A stretch of DNA of 32,324 bases, from positions 1 to 32,324 of the forward strand of contig JAKVAS010000022.1 of the NCBI GenBank assembly GCA_022448165.1. Reading direction: 5' to 3'. The DNA is from Crocinitomicaceae bacterium. GTDB taxonomy: Bacteria; Bacteroidota; Bacteroidia; Flavobacteriales_D; Crocinitomicaceae. A model generated the notes under the pieces. It searched no databases. It was not told where the DNA came from and saw nothing but the letters and a program-made list of their open reading frames with translations. A program made the position numbers and the translations under genes. This document shows, in pieces, positions 16,403 to 24,663 of this stretch; position 1 is the stretch's first letter, and each line of letters opens with the position of its first letter.

Positions 16403-17579
16403 TTTTATTCTTTTGATTTCCTCTTGCGGACATTCAGAACCTATTAAGGCTTTGGAAGAATCGGCGCAAATTGAGGATACAATGGATTTAATGTATGTTG
16501 GAGCGGAAAGAACAGAGGAGTATTTGAAATTCCTGACTGGAAAAAAAGTTGGTGTTGTTGGTAATCAATCATCGTTAATTGGACAAGTGCATCTTGTTGA
16601 TTCTTTGATTTCATTGGGCATAAATGTGACGAAGGTGTTTTCTCCAGAACATGGTTTTCGTGGCAATGCCGATGCAGGAGAACACGTCAAAAGTGGAAAG
16701 GATATAAAAACAGGTTTATCAATTGTCTCTTTGTATGGGAGTAATAAAAAACCAACTGTATCCCAATTAAAAGGGATTGATGTAATTGTGTTTGACATTC
16801 AAGATGTGGGGGTTCGTTTTTATACTTACATTTCTACCTTACATTATGTAATGGAGGCATGTGCTGAATCAAATATTCCCGTAATTGTTTTAGATCGTCC
16901 AAATCCCAATGGACATTATGTTGATGGTCCAGTGTTGGATATGAAATACAAATCGTTTGTAGGGATGCACCCTGTTCCGATTGTTTATGGAATGACAATA
17001 GGTGAATATGGATCAATGATTAATGGAGAAGGTTGGTTAGCAAATCAGGTTAAGTGTGATTATACAATGATTTCTTGTATGGGGTATTCGCATCAAGATA
17101 CGTATTCGCTTCCAGTTGCTCCTTCACCAAATCTTCGTTCTGATCTTTCTATTCAATTGTATCCAAGTCTTTGTTTATTGGAGGCAACTACAGTAACAGT
17201 AGGTAGGGGGACGGATGGACCATTTGAGCGGTATGGACATCCTGATTTTCCTGAAACGGAATTTTCATTTGTGCCAAAGTCAGGTTATGGATCTAAGAAT
17301 CCAAAGCATAAGGGAAAGGTTTGTAATGGGTTTAACTTGAATGATTCTAGCGAGTATCGAGCATCAAAATTGGATTTTAGTTTCTTGGTTACTTCCAATC
17401 ATCTGCTAGATGGAAAGTTGTTTGTCGATCAGTCGAAGTTTTTTAACCTGCTAGCTGGAAATGGAAGGTTAATTAAACAATTGGCAGATGGAATGTCAGA
17501 AGAAGAGATTCGAGCTACTTGGGTTGAGGAATTGGATGCATTCAAAGAGATTCGTAAGAAGTATTTGATGTATGATTAA
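16392..17579 (+). CDS. DUF1343 family lipoprotein, NamZ-type exo-beta-N-acetylmuramidase
   Basis: The DUF1343 family includes NamZ (GH171), which removes terminal MurNAc from peptidoglycan fragments. The diagnostic blocks are GKKVGVVGNQSSL, KVFSPEHGFRGNADAGEHV, LYGSNKKPT, DVIVFDIQDVGVRFYTYIST, VIVLDRPNPNGHYVDGPVL, GMTIGEYGSMINGEGWL, LPVAPSPNLRS and GRGTDGPFERYGHP. The length of about 395 is normal. A start at TTG 16392 gives MKSIFILLISSC, a clean lipoprotein signal with a lipobox LISSC; ATG 16329 would add a 21-residue n-region and lie within the divergent permease gene. The protein is therefore expected to be a periplasmic lipoprotein in cell-wall turnover. It is head-to-head with the permease gene. 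Confidence 0.88.
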   Translation: MKSIFILLISSCGHSEPIKALEESAQIEDTMDLMYVGAERTEEYLKFLTGKKVGVVGNQSSLIGQVHLVDSLISLGINVTKVFSPEHGFRGNADAGEHVKSGKDIKTGLSIVSLYGSNKKPTVSQLKGIDVIVFDIQDVGVRFYTYISTLHYVMEACAESNIPVIVLDRPNPNGHYVDGPVLDMKYKSFVGMHPVPIVYGMTIGEYGSMINGEGWLANQVKCDYTMISCMGYSHQDTYSLPVAPSPNLRSDLSIQLYPSLCLLEATTVTVGRGTDGPFERYGHPDFPETEFSFVPKSGYGSKNPKHKGKVCNGFNLNDSSEYRASKLDFSFLVTSNHLLDGKLFVDQSKFFNLLAGNGRLIKQLADGMSEEEIRATWVEELDAFKEIRKKYLMYD

Positions 17580-17811
17580 TTGTTCAAGTAGAGAAGAATT
17601 TATTCCGATACATACAGATTCCGAAAGGAGCCTTAACATTCAATATTTGATGAGGTTTTCCGTCAGACTATAGGATTTATGTAAGTCAATAATTATATAA
17701 AATTTCTATGTAACGATAAATGATAGTCGTCAAGATGAATTGTATATATGCTGTCTCTACAAATGTAAAATGAAGAACTTGCTTTTACACCAATTATAGT
17801 TTGTTAAGCAA

Positions 17812-18297
17812 TTATCGCTTTACACTTTCTGCTCCCGCCAGTACTTTTTGCTTTAATTCTTCCATGTATGCACTCATTTTGTTGAGCAATTCAGGATTGG
17901 AGGAAGCAATGATTTTTGCAGCTAAGATTCCCGCATTTTTGGCTCCATTTAATGCAACAGTTGCCACAGGAATTCCTCCAGGCATTTGCAAGATAGACAG
18001 AATGCTGTCCCAACCATCAATAGAATTGCTTGATTTTACGGGAACCCCAATTACAGGAAGTGGTGTCAAGGAAGCAGTCATTCCAGGGAGGTGTGCTGCA
18101 CCTCCTGCACCTGCAATGATTACCTTGATTCCACGTTTATGCGCATTTTTAGCATAATCATACATCTTTTCTGGGGTACGGTGTGCTGATACAATGTCGA
18201 TTTCATATTGAACACCTAATTCATCTAAAATTTTCGCAGCATCTTCCATTACTGGTAGATCTGACGTACTTCCCATAATAATTCCTACTTCAATCAT
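17812..18297 (-). CDS. purE: N5-carboxyaminoimidazole ribonucleotide mutase PurE
   Basis: PurE converts N5-CAIR to 4-carboxy-AIR in purine synthesis. The 161-residue length is that of class I enzymes. Motifs are [13 protein letters not shown] (phosphate-binding loop), [10 protein letters not shown] with the conserved His39, [25 protein letters not shown] and [22 protein letters not shown]. It lies 10 bases downstream of the tryptophan dioxygenase gene and is almost certainly on the same message. purK is not in the window. The 230 bases downstream, facing the DUF1343 gene, hold no gene or clear terminator. Confidence 0.96.
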   Translation of the reverse strand: MIEVGIIMGSTSDLPVMEDAAKILDELGVQYEIDIVSAHRTPEKMYDYAKNAHKRGIKVIIAGAGGAAHLPGMTASLTPLPVIGVPVKSSNSIDGWDSILSILQMPGGIPVATVALNGAKNAGILAAKIIASSNPELLNKMSAYMEELKQKVLAGAESVKR

Positions 18298-18307
18298 AAT
18301 GTTATGC

Positions 18308-19282
18308 TTAATCTTTGAACAAAGGTAATGAATCTGAAGTGTCTAAAATGTTATGATCTTCTAAATTATCAACTCCCCATTTTTCTATTTCTTGCTCTGT
18401 CCATAATTCAGGATAGAAAATACGTCGCTGATAACGCGGATGCATGTATTTTTGCCATTCTGATCCACCCGTTGCTTCAGCAGATTCTTCACCACTGTTT
18501 AGATACTTTCGAGCAGCGTTCAAGTGATGCATAACCCATTTTACGTTAACAGTATGATCGTAATGACGCATGGCATTTACCAAATCAATGTTATTCTGCT
18601 CTTCCTTAGGAAGTGTTTTGAATTTAGTCCATAGATTGATTGTATTGTACTCTTTCATGAATTCAATAAATTCTTGCGAGTACTTTTTTTCAAAATTCGA
18701 AAGTAAAGCGTTCTTTTTTCCTGTTTTATGATCTACGCCCGCAGCTTGCCAATATAGGTTGTCCATTGCGTATTCGTAAGGTGTATTTCTGTCAATTGTT
18801 TTTCTAAATCGATAATCAATTAAATTGATTAACTCCGTAGAGGCAAATTCAACTTTTCTATATTGAGCACTTTGAAATCCACTTGCAGGAGTCAATGTAT
18901 CTCTGAACTTCATGTATTGATCAACATCCATTCCATCTCCCATAATAGTGAATGAATTAGAAAGCATGTCAAAATAGCGACTGATGCGTGAAAGATGTTT
19001 TGTAAACTTTACAGGAGAAATATTTTCTGTATGAGATACTTGGTCAATTTCCCAAAGAATCATTTTGAAGAGCAGTTCGTTGATTTGGTGGTACATAATG
19101 AATACCATTTCATCTTTTTGCTGTGTACGTTGCACTTGCAGTCCCAATAAAGCTTCAACTTGGATGTAGTCCCAATAGGTAATTGGTTCGGCGTGAAGCA
19201 GTCCTGAAAGGTGAGTATCTGGGTTTTGCCCCATAGCTTCATATTTCTCAACAATTGCTTGAATGATTTCTTCTCTTGTCAT
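18308..19282 (-). CDS. kynA: Tryptophan 2,3-dioxygenase
   Basis: This heme enzyme opens the indole ring of Trp to N-formylkynurenine, the first step of the kynurenine pathway. The 324-residue protein contains the family landmarks: [16 protein letters not shown] (with the substrate-binding His65), [13 protein letters not shown] (with the carboxylate-binding Arg), the helical segment [16 protein letters not shown] that should supply the axial heme His, the [11 protein letters not shown] motif (G-T-G-G-S in the family) and FYPELW near the C-terminus. It is longer than the classic 280-residue bacterial TDO by an N-terminal and loop extension, as seen in Bacteroidota. Other kynurenine genes are not nearby; purE follows after 10 bases. 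Confidence 0.93.
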   Translation of the reverse strand: MTREEIIQAIVEKYEAMGQNPDTHLSGLLHAEPITYWDYIQVEALLGLQVQRTQQKDEMVFIMYHQINELLFKMILWEIDQVSHTENISPVKFTKHLSRISRYFDMLSNSFTIMGDGMDVDQYMKFRDTLTPASGFQSAQYRKVEFASTELINLIDYRFRKTIDRNTPYEYAMDNLYWQAAGVDHKTGKKNALLSNFEKKYSQEFIEFMKEYNTINLWTKFKTLPKEEQNNIDLVNAMRHYDHTVNVKWVMHHLNAARKYLNSGEESAEATGGSEWQKYMHPRYQRRIFYPELWTEQEIEKWGVDNLEDHNILDTSDSLPLFKD

Positions 19283-19313
19283 AATTCTTCTTTCCAGAGT
19301 CAGTTTGTGGAGC

Positions 19314-19321
19314 CAAAGTTA
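19314..19321 (-). promoter_or_regulatory. TAnnTTTG promoter element of kynA-purE
   Basis: On the minus strand the bases read TAACTTTG, 31 bases before the kynA ATG. No clear TTG -33 element is present at the expected spacing, which would suit an activator-dependent promoter. Confidence 0.45.
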
Positions 19322-19350
19322 ATGATTTCTTAATGGCTAGAATGTGATCT

Positions 19351-19362
19351 ATGTCATGACAT
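19351..19362. promoter_or_regulatory. Perfect 12-base palindrome upstream of kynA (candidate operator)
   Basis: ATGTCATGACAT is its own reverse complement. It lies about 30 bases upstream of the candidate -7 element, where an activator would bind, and outside both flanking coding regions. The regulator is unknown. Confidence 0.4.
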
Positions 19363-19375
19363 TAAAATATCTCAA

Positions 19376-20104
19376 TTATACACCTAGTTTTTCTTTTAGA
19401 GATTTGTAAGCGGTTCTGCTTATTGGAACTCTTCGTTCATCCGATAGAATAGCACGATAGCTGTTCTTTTCATAGTTTTCAATTCCTGTTAGGAAGTGAA
19501 TATTTATAACGAAGGAGCGATGAATTCGAATAAAATCAGCTGAATTCAATGACTGTTCATAGTGTGTTAAGGTTTTCTTTTTTAGGTAGGTTTTTTTTGG
19601 GGTGTGAATTTTCACATAATCGTCGTACGCTTCTATACAAGAGATGTTTTTTGTCGGGACTATTTTAATTTTATCACGGTCTTTAATAACAATTCTAAGG
19701 TGTTCATCTGGCTGTTTATTCGGAACTTCCGTAATTGTTATTCCTTTTAATGATTCCGAATTGGTTGACTTTTCAATAGCTTGATCAAAACGTTCTTGAG
19801 AGAAAGGTTTAAGCAAGTAGTCTACAGCTGCTGCATCAAATGCTTTTAGAGCATAGTGGTCGTAAGCAGTGGTAAAAACGACAGAGGGTTGATAATCTAA
19901 TAATTCTAACATTTCAAAACCATTAATTTTTGGCATTTGAATGTCCAAGAAAATTAAATCTGGCTTGTGTTGCTCAATGGATTTTAATCCCTCGTAACCG
20001 TTGTTACATTGATCTACTATGGTGAAGTGGTTGTGAGATGATAAGTATTCTGAAACGACCAGTCTTGCAAGTGGTTCATCATCGATTATAATTACTTTTT
20101 TCAT
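19376..20104 (-). CDS. LytTR-family response regulator
   Basis: The 242-residue regulator has a receiver domain (1-120) with acidic pocket D8/D9, phospho-acceptor D54 in DLIFLDIQMPKINGFE, conserved Thr in VVFTTAYD and Lys99 in LLKPF. A LytTR DNA-binding domain follows (about 140-240), with HTPKKTYLKKKTL, DFIRIHRSFVINIHFL and a final ERRVPISRTAYKSLKEKL. LytTR regulators bind paired 9-base direct repeats. Its start overlaps the stop of the kinase gene by 4 bases, so the pair is coupled. The partner is the adjacent LytS-type kinase. Targets are unknown; the LiaF-like gene heading the operon suggests envelope stress. Confidence 0.95.
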   Translation of the reverse strand: MKKVIIIDDEPLARLVVSEYLSSHNHFTIVDQCNNGYEGLKSIEQHKPDLIFLDIQMPKINGFEMLELLDYQPSVVFTTAYDHYALKAFDAAAVDYLLKPFSQERFDQAIEKSTNSESLKGITITEVPNKQPDEHLRIVIKDRDKIKIVPTKNISCIEAYDDYVKIHTPKKTYLKKKTLTHYEQSLNSADFIRIHRSFVINIHFLTGIENYEKNSYRAILSDERRVPISRTAYKSLKEKLGV

Positions 20105-21144
20105 GATTTTGGAATGGTTAGTTCTGTAATGAAGATATTGTTTTCTTGCCTTGTAGAGAGTAAATTACTTTGTTTATAGATCAATAATAGTTTCTTCCTT
20201 ATGGATTGAAGTCCGTATCCTGTCCCCCCAGATTCTTGCGAGCTGTCAAGATCAAAAGGGTTTGAAATAACGATGAAAAGGTTGTCAGGAGTTTTATTTA
20301 TAGTTACCTTAATTTGAATATCATCAATGCTTCCGTATAATCCATATTTGATTGCGTTTTCAATAATTGGTTGAAGGATGAAAGAAGGAAGAAGTTCTTC
20401 AAAACAATCTTCGTTTATTTTGTAAATAACAGAAAGTCGATGACCAAAACGAATTTTTTCTATTTCTGTATATCGTTGCATGTGTTCAATTTCATCGGCT
20501 AATTGAATCATGTCATTTTCGTTTTCACGGACAGCTTTGCGCATGAAATCAGATAGGAGCTGTATCATTTTTCGTGCTTCTTTTGGGTTGCTAATGCAAA
20601 GAGCTCCAATTGAATTTAAACTGTTGAATAGAAAGTGGGGTTTGAATTGTTGTTGTATGCTGTTGAGCTCAATGCGGATGGCTTCACGTTCTTTTTCAAT
20701 AGCGAAATGTTGAATACGCTCTTCTCGTTTTTTTTGTTGATTAATCCAAAATGACATAAGGCAAATTGAATAAAGAAATAAAAGGATAATTCCCCGATAA
20801 AGTAAAGTGTTTATATGATAGGATAGAAGTGTTACGTTGTTGCTATAAATTACCGATATAGAAAAGTGAAAAATTGCTATATGGAGTAATGTAAAAAAAA
20901 GTAATGTTGCAATATTCGATAGGTTGAAGACGTTGCCTGAATGAAAATAGCGCTGTGTGACATGTATGATATAAATAACTGTACCTGATAGGAAGAGGCT
21001 GATTAGTCCTTCAGTAATAACATGTCCTAGAGCTATATGTTGGTAATGAATCCAGATTGTTGATAATATGGAGACTGTCTCAGCTATAACAAGAAAAATG
21101 AGGAGGGGAAATGAAGGTTTTGATGCTTGTATAAATTTTACCAC
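20101..21144 (-). CDS. LytS-type sensor histidine kinase
   Basis: The 347-residue kinase belongs to the His_kinase (PF06580) group. Four hydrophobic segments lie near 11-31, 44-62, 79-101 and 114-134 with hardly any periplasmic loop, so it probably senses within the membrane or through a partner. A short coiled linker leads to the phospho-acceptor His170 in QQQFKPHFLFNSLNSIG, the N-box ILQPIIENAIKYGL and a G-box GGTGYGLQSIRKKL. The C-terminal ATPase is complete. It lies 3 bases after the LiaF-like gene and overlaps the LytTR regulator by 4 bases (ATGA). Confidence 0.94.
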   Translation of the reverse strand: MVKFIQASKPSFPLLIFLVIAETVSILSTIWIHYQHIALGHVITEGLISLFLSGTVIYIIHVTQRYFHSGNVFNLSNIATLLFFTLLHIAIFHFSISVIYSNNVTLLSYHINTLLYRGIILLFLYSICLMSFWINQQKKREERIQHFAIEKEREAIRIELNSIQQQFKPHFLFNSLNSIGALCISNPKEARKMIQLLSDFMRKAVRENENDMIQLADEIEHMQRYTEIEKIRFGHRLSVIYKINEDCFEELLPSFILQPIIENAIKYGLYGSIDDIQIKVTINKTPDNLFIVISNPFDLDSSQESGGTGYGLQSIRKKLLLIYKQSNLLSTRQENNIFITELTIPKS

Positions 21145-21147
21145 GAC

Positions 21148-21897
21148 TTATATGTAGCTTTGAATTTCAACCCCGCTAAAAAAACAGTTTCCATGAAGAA
21201 TCAGTACCTTGTTGGGGTCTTGTTGATCGGTATTTAAAATTGGACGTTTATCTTCAATTCCACCAAAAACGGTTAGTAATTCCGATTGAACTTTCCAGGT
21301 TGAAGGGACAATGAGTGTAAGTCCTGCAAATGCGGATGTTGAATTTATTGTAATGGGACCCTGTATGTCTGCCTTAGTTAAGTTTATCTCTGTACCACCG
21401 AAGGCAATTTTAATGTCGGCTCCTTTAAAGTTTTTGCTAACAACATTTTTAGTTACTCCGCCGAATATGGTGGTAAGCGTTAAAAAATCATCTGAAGAAA
21501 AATCAATTTCTGAGTCAAATGCGGTAAATTTTTTGTTTGTATTTCCTTCTATTTTTCCAAACATGTTACCCCCTTTAAATAGCATGATCGTACCTAAAAC
21601 TATCACGAGTATTGGAAGTATTAGTTGGGTGTTAATGAAATGAGGATAGAATCCTTTTAAAAGAAACAATGTACCAATGGTGATGAGTATATAACTTGAA
21701 AAATGTTTGAAGTTGTGTCGGTAAAGTCCAACAATACCAACACTAATGAGGATTGTCTTCCAGGAGATTAACCAATAAGGGATGTCAAAATTCAGGCGAC
21801 TTAAAAGAAAGATGACTCCGAAGGAGATAACGAAAATACCTGAGAGCATTTTTGATTTTTGTTGTCTTTGTCTTCGTTCGTTTGATAATGATTCCAT
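21148..21897 (-). CDS. LiaF-like four-transmembrane protein
   Basis: From ATG 21897 the product has 249 residues. Four membrane helices lie at about 17-35, 41-59, 67-84 and 92-109, the DUF5668-type N-terminus. The C-terminal half is a beta-rich domain with three FGG turns (TIFGGVTKNV, IAFGGTEINL, TVFGGIEDKR) and a TSAFAGLTLIVP strand, typical of the LiaF/YvqF C-terminal domain. In Firmicutes, LiaF holds the LiaS kinase inactive until envelope stress. Here it heads an operon with a LytS-type kinase and a LytTR regulator. The frame is open 37 codons further upstream, but that would run into the hppD terminator and a TAnnTTTG element, so it is not used. Confidence 0.88.
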   Translation of the reverse strand: MESLSNERRQRQQKSKMLSGIFVISFGVIFLLSRLNFDIPYWLISWKTILISVGIVGLYRHNFKHFSSYILITIGTLFLLKGFYPHFINTQLILPILVIVLGTIMLFKGGNMFGKIEGNTNKKFTAFDSEIDFSSDDFLTLTTIFGGVTKNVVSKNFKGADIKIAFGGTEINLTKADIQGPITINSTSAFAGLTLIVPSTWKVQSELLTVFGGIEDKRPILNTDQQDPNKVLILHGNCFFSGVEIQSYI

Positions 21898-21917
21898 AGT
21901 TAAAGTAATTATATGGT

Positions 21918-21925
21918 CAAATATA
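21918..21925 (-). promoter_or_regulatory. TAnnTTTG promoter element of the LiaF-like operon
   Basis: TATATTTG on the minus strand, 21 bases before ATG 21897 and downstream of the hppD terminator. It supports that start and an independent transcript for the three regulatory genes. Confidence 0.5.
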
Positions 21926-21991
21926 GAATGAAGAGTGAAAAGGGAAAAGTAAGAATAGGTGAGTTGTAGGTATAGTTCGGTGAATGGAAAT

Positions 21992-22022
21992 AAAAAAGCT
22001 GCTTTCATTCGAAAGCAGCTTT
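21992..22022 (-). terminator. Strong intrinsic terminator after hppD
   Basis: A 12-pair perfect stem (21995-22006 with 22011-22022, ATTC loop) is followed on the minus strand by a T-tract of six. It separates hmgA-hppD from the LiaF-like operon. Confidence 0.9.
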
Positions 22023-22046
22023 GAAGAATTTTTCAAGTATATTATT

Positions 22047-23210
22047 CTATAATGTCCCTCTATTTTCTTGCTCTCGCTCGATGGCTTCAAATAGTGCTTT
22101 GAAATTTCCTTTACCAAAAGATTGAGCTCCTTTTCGTTGAATAATTTCAAAAAACATTGTTGGTCTATCTACTACCGGTTTAGTAAAAAGTTGCAATAGA
22201 TAACCTTCGTCATCGCGATCGATCAAGATACCGTGTTTTTTCAACACTTCGACATCTTCATCAATTTCTCCTACCCGATCAAGTAAATCATCGTAGTAAT
22301 TATCTGGAACGTATAAGAATTCAACACCTCTTTTTCGCATTGCATCTACTGTTTCTACAATATCGTTTGTAGCAACCGCAATGTGTTGAATTCCTGCTCC
22401 ATTATAGAAATCAATGTATTCCTCAATTTGAGATTTCTTCTTTCCTTCAGCAGGCTCGTTAATTGGAAACTTGATACGACCATTTCCGTTACTCATTACC
22501 TTACTCATAAGAGCAGTATATTCAGTAGAAATGTCATTGTCATCAAATGAAATGATTTGGGCAAATCCCATAACCTCGGCATAGAATTTACACCATTTAT
22601 TCATTTCATTCCAGTCTACATTTCCAACCATGTGATCAACGAATTTTAATCCAACAGGTTCAGGGTTGTAATGAGATTCCCACTTTTTGTATCCTGGCAT
22701 GAAGACTCCATTGTAGTTTTTGCGCTCAACAAAGATATGAACAGTATCACCATACGTGTGAATCCCAGAACGGATAATATGTCCATCGGCATCTTCTTCA
22801 CGAGTTGGTTGCATAAATGCTTTAGCACCTCTTTTCGTTGTTTCTTCAAAGGCTTTGGTAGCATCTTCAACCCAAAGAGCTACAACTTTTACACCATCAC
22901 CATGTTTGTTGATATGTTCGTTGATTACTCCATCTTCCTTTAAGGAAGTTGTTAAGACTAGACGAATTTTGTCTTGCTTTAAAACGTAAGAGACACGATC
23001 GTCCATTCCTGTTTCTAATCCTGCGTATGCTTCGGATTGAAATCCAAATGCTGTTTTATAGAAATGAGCAGATTGTTTAGCATTTCCAACGTATAATTCA
23101 ATATAATCTGTTCCTAGAAGCGGAAGAAAGTCTTCTGCATCATCAAATAATTTCTTTAAACCGTATTCTGTATTCTGAAGATCTTTTAGATTCTTAATTT
23201 TTGCACTCAT
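22047..23210 (-). CDS. hppD: 4-hydroxyphenylpyruvate dioxygenase
   Basis: This Fe(II) enzyme turns 4-hydroxyphenylpyruvate into homogentisate, the second step of Tyr breakdown. The 387 residues show two vicinal-oxygen-chelate halves. The iron ligands are visible in the C-terminal half: His193 in FVDHMVGNV, His276 in GIQHIAVAT and Glu355 in MFFEIIQRKGAQSFG, and the GKGNFKALFEAIEREQ tail closes the active site. An N-terminal YIELYVGNAKQSAHFYKTAFGF block matches the first half. It lies 33 bases after hmgA, whose enzyme uses its product, and is followed by a strong terminator, so hmgA-hppD is a two-gene operon. Confidence 0.96.
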   Translation of the reverse strand: MSAKIKNLKDLQNTEYGLKKLFDDAEDFLPLLGTDYIELYVGNAKQSAHFYKTAFGFQSEAYAGLETGMDDRVSYVLKQDKIRLVLTTSLKEDGVINEHINKHGDGVKVVALWVEDATKAFEETTKRGAKAFMQPTREEDADGHIIRSGIHTYGDTVHIFVERKNYNGVFMPGYKKWESHYNPEPVGLKFVDHMVGNVDWNEMNKWCKFYAEVMGFAQIISFDDNDISTEYTALMSKVMSNGNGRIKFPINEPAEGKKKSQIEEYIDFYNGAGIQHIAVATNDIVETVDAMRKRGVEFLYVPDNYYDDLLDRVGEIDEDVEVLKKHGILIDRDDEGYLLQLFTKPVVDRPTMFFEIIQRKGAQSFGKGNFKALFEAIEREQENRGTL

Positions 23211-23243
23211 ATTTTTAGGCTTTTATAATGTTGTTGTTCTCGA

Positions 23244-24401
23244 CTAATGATGCCAAGATTTATAATAATCTTTAAACTCTACTTCAAGGGCTTGCTTTGT
23301 TAATTTTAGTGGTTTGAATGTATCAACCATTACCGCAAGTTCTTCTGTCTTTTTCTTTCCAATGCTTCCTTCATACGTTCCAGGGTGAGGGCCATGTGGA
23401 ATGCCTCCAGGATGCAAAGTGATTTGTCCCTTTTCAATGTTGTTTCGACTCATAAAGTCACCATCAACATAGTATAATACTTCATCTGAATCAATGTTGC
23501 TATGATTGTATGGAGCAGGTATTGCATCTGGATGATAATCATATAGACGCGGGACAAATGAACAAATTACGAAGGCGCTTGTTTCGAAAGTTTGATGTAC
23601 AGGTGGTGGTTGATGTACACGACCTGTAATTGGTTCAAAATCATGGATAGAGAATGCATAAGGAAAGTTGTAACCATCCCAACCTATGACATCAAACGGA
23701 TGCGAAGCATATGTGTATGAATATAATATTCCTTCTTTTTTGATTTTCACTATGAAGTCGCCTTTTTCGTCATGAGTTTCTAACTCTGAAGGTGGACGGA
23801 AATCACGCTCACAGAAAGGGGAGTGTTCAAGCAATTGGCCGAACCAGTTACGATACCTTTTTGGGGTGAAGATCGGGTGAAATGATTCAACAATAAATAA
23901 ACGGTTGTCTTCAGTGTCAAAGTCAATTTGATAAATGATACCTCTTGGAATTACTAGGTAATCACCATATTTGAAATCAATATTCCCTAGCTGTGTTCGT
24001 AGTTTTCCAGTTCCTTTATGAATGAAAATGACTTCATCACAATCGGCATTCTTGTAGAAATATTTGCGTAGTGATTTTTTTGGGGCGGCTAAAACAATAT
24101 GACAATCATTATTAACGAGCATTGGAACACGACTTTCTAGAAAATCATCCTTTGGCTCAACTTGATATCCCATTAAGCTACGCATTTGCATTTGCTTTTC
24201 TGAAGCGATTTCAGGAGAGATATCTTTTTGCTCTATGAAATTTGTTACAATTGTTGGTGGCTGTAAATGATACATAAGCGACGACATTCCGTCGAAGCCA
24301 ATGGTTCCAAACAATTGCTCATGGTGTAATTCTCCATTCTTCTTTCTGTAGACAGTATGTCTTTTAGATGGAAAATCACCAAGTTTATGATAAAATGGCA
24401 T
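23244..24401 (-). CDS. hmgA: Homogentisate 1,2-dioxygenase (short cupin form)
   Basis: The enzyme opens the ring of homogentisate to maleylacetoacetate. The 385 residues are shorter than the 430-445 of proteobacterial and animal enzymes but keep the core: YRKKNGELHHEQLFG at the start, GDYLVIPRGIIYQI in the first cupin, SHPFDVIGWDGYNFPYAFSI, VHQPPPVHQTFE, and metal-site candidates His300 and Glu307 in NHSNIDSDEVLYYVDGDF plus His336 in GGIPHGPHPGTYE. Its neighbour makes its substrate, which supports the call. Later genes (fumarylacetoacetase, isomerase) are not in the window. The 262-base divergent gap to tdh carries a CAAATATA (minus-strand TATATTTG at 24537-24544) as a weak promoter candidate. 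Confidence 0.92.
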   Translation of the reverse strand: MPFYHKLGDFPSKRHTVYRKKNGELHHEQLFGTIGFDGMSSLMYHLQPPTIVTNFIEQKDISPEIASEKQMQMRSLMGYQVEPKDDFLESRVPMLVNNDCHIVLAAPKKSLRKYFYKNADCDEVIFIHKGTGKLRTQLGNIDFKYGDYLVIPRGIIYQIDFDTEDNRLFIVESFHPIFTPKRYRNWFGQLLEHSPFCERDFRPPSELETHDEKGDFIVKIKKEGILYSYTYASHPFDVIGWDGYNFPYAFSIHDFEPITGRVHQPPPVHQTFETSAFVICSFVPRLYDYHPDAIPAPYNHSNIDSDEVLYYVDGDFMSRNNIEKGQITLHPGGIPHGPHPGTYEGSIGKKKTEELAVMVDTFKPLKLTKQALEVEFKDYYKSWHH

Positions 24402-24536
24402 GTTTATTTATTAAAATGTATACTCAATAATCTATGGATAAGCTCTTATTTAAGCACAAATCATTCTGGGTTTCTTTTAATTAGAAACACAAGCAATATA
24501 CTGAGTTCAGACCACATTTTTCTTACAAGTTACACA

Positions 24537-24544
24537 CAAATATA
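24537..24544 (-). promoter_or_regulatory. Possible TAnnTTTG element for hmgA-hppD
   Basis: TATATTTG on the minus strand in the hmgA/tdh gap. It would give a leader of about 130 bases and lacks a clear -33 partner. The rest of the 262-base gap is AT-rich with no gene seen. Confidence 0.3.
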
Positions 24545-24663
24545 AGCAAAGATGAAATGTAATAAAAATGAAGCGATTACGAACTTTACAGTTTCCACAA
24601 AAAAGTACTTGTTCTCTTAGGAATTTTGTGAAATATTGAGTCTATTTGTTTAAAATAATAAAG

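Noticed and set aside
17801-18157. 118-codon plus-strand frame over purE
   Set aside because: Antisense to a clear PurE; no domain.
21898-22008. 37-residue N-terminal extension of the LiaF-like protein
   Set aside because: It runs through the hppD terminator and a promoter element; ATG 21897 gives the normal first helix.
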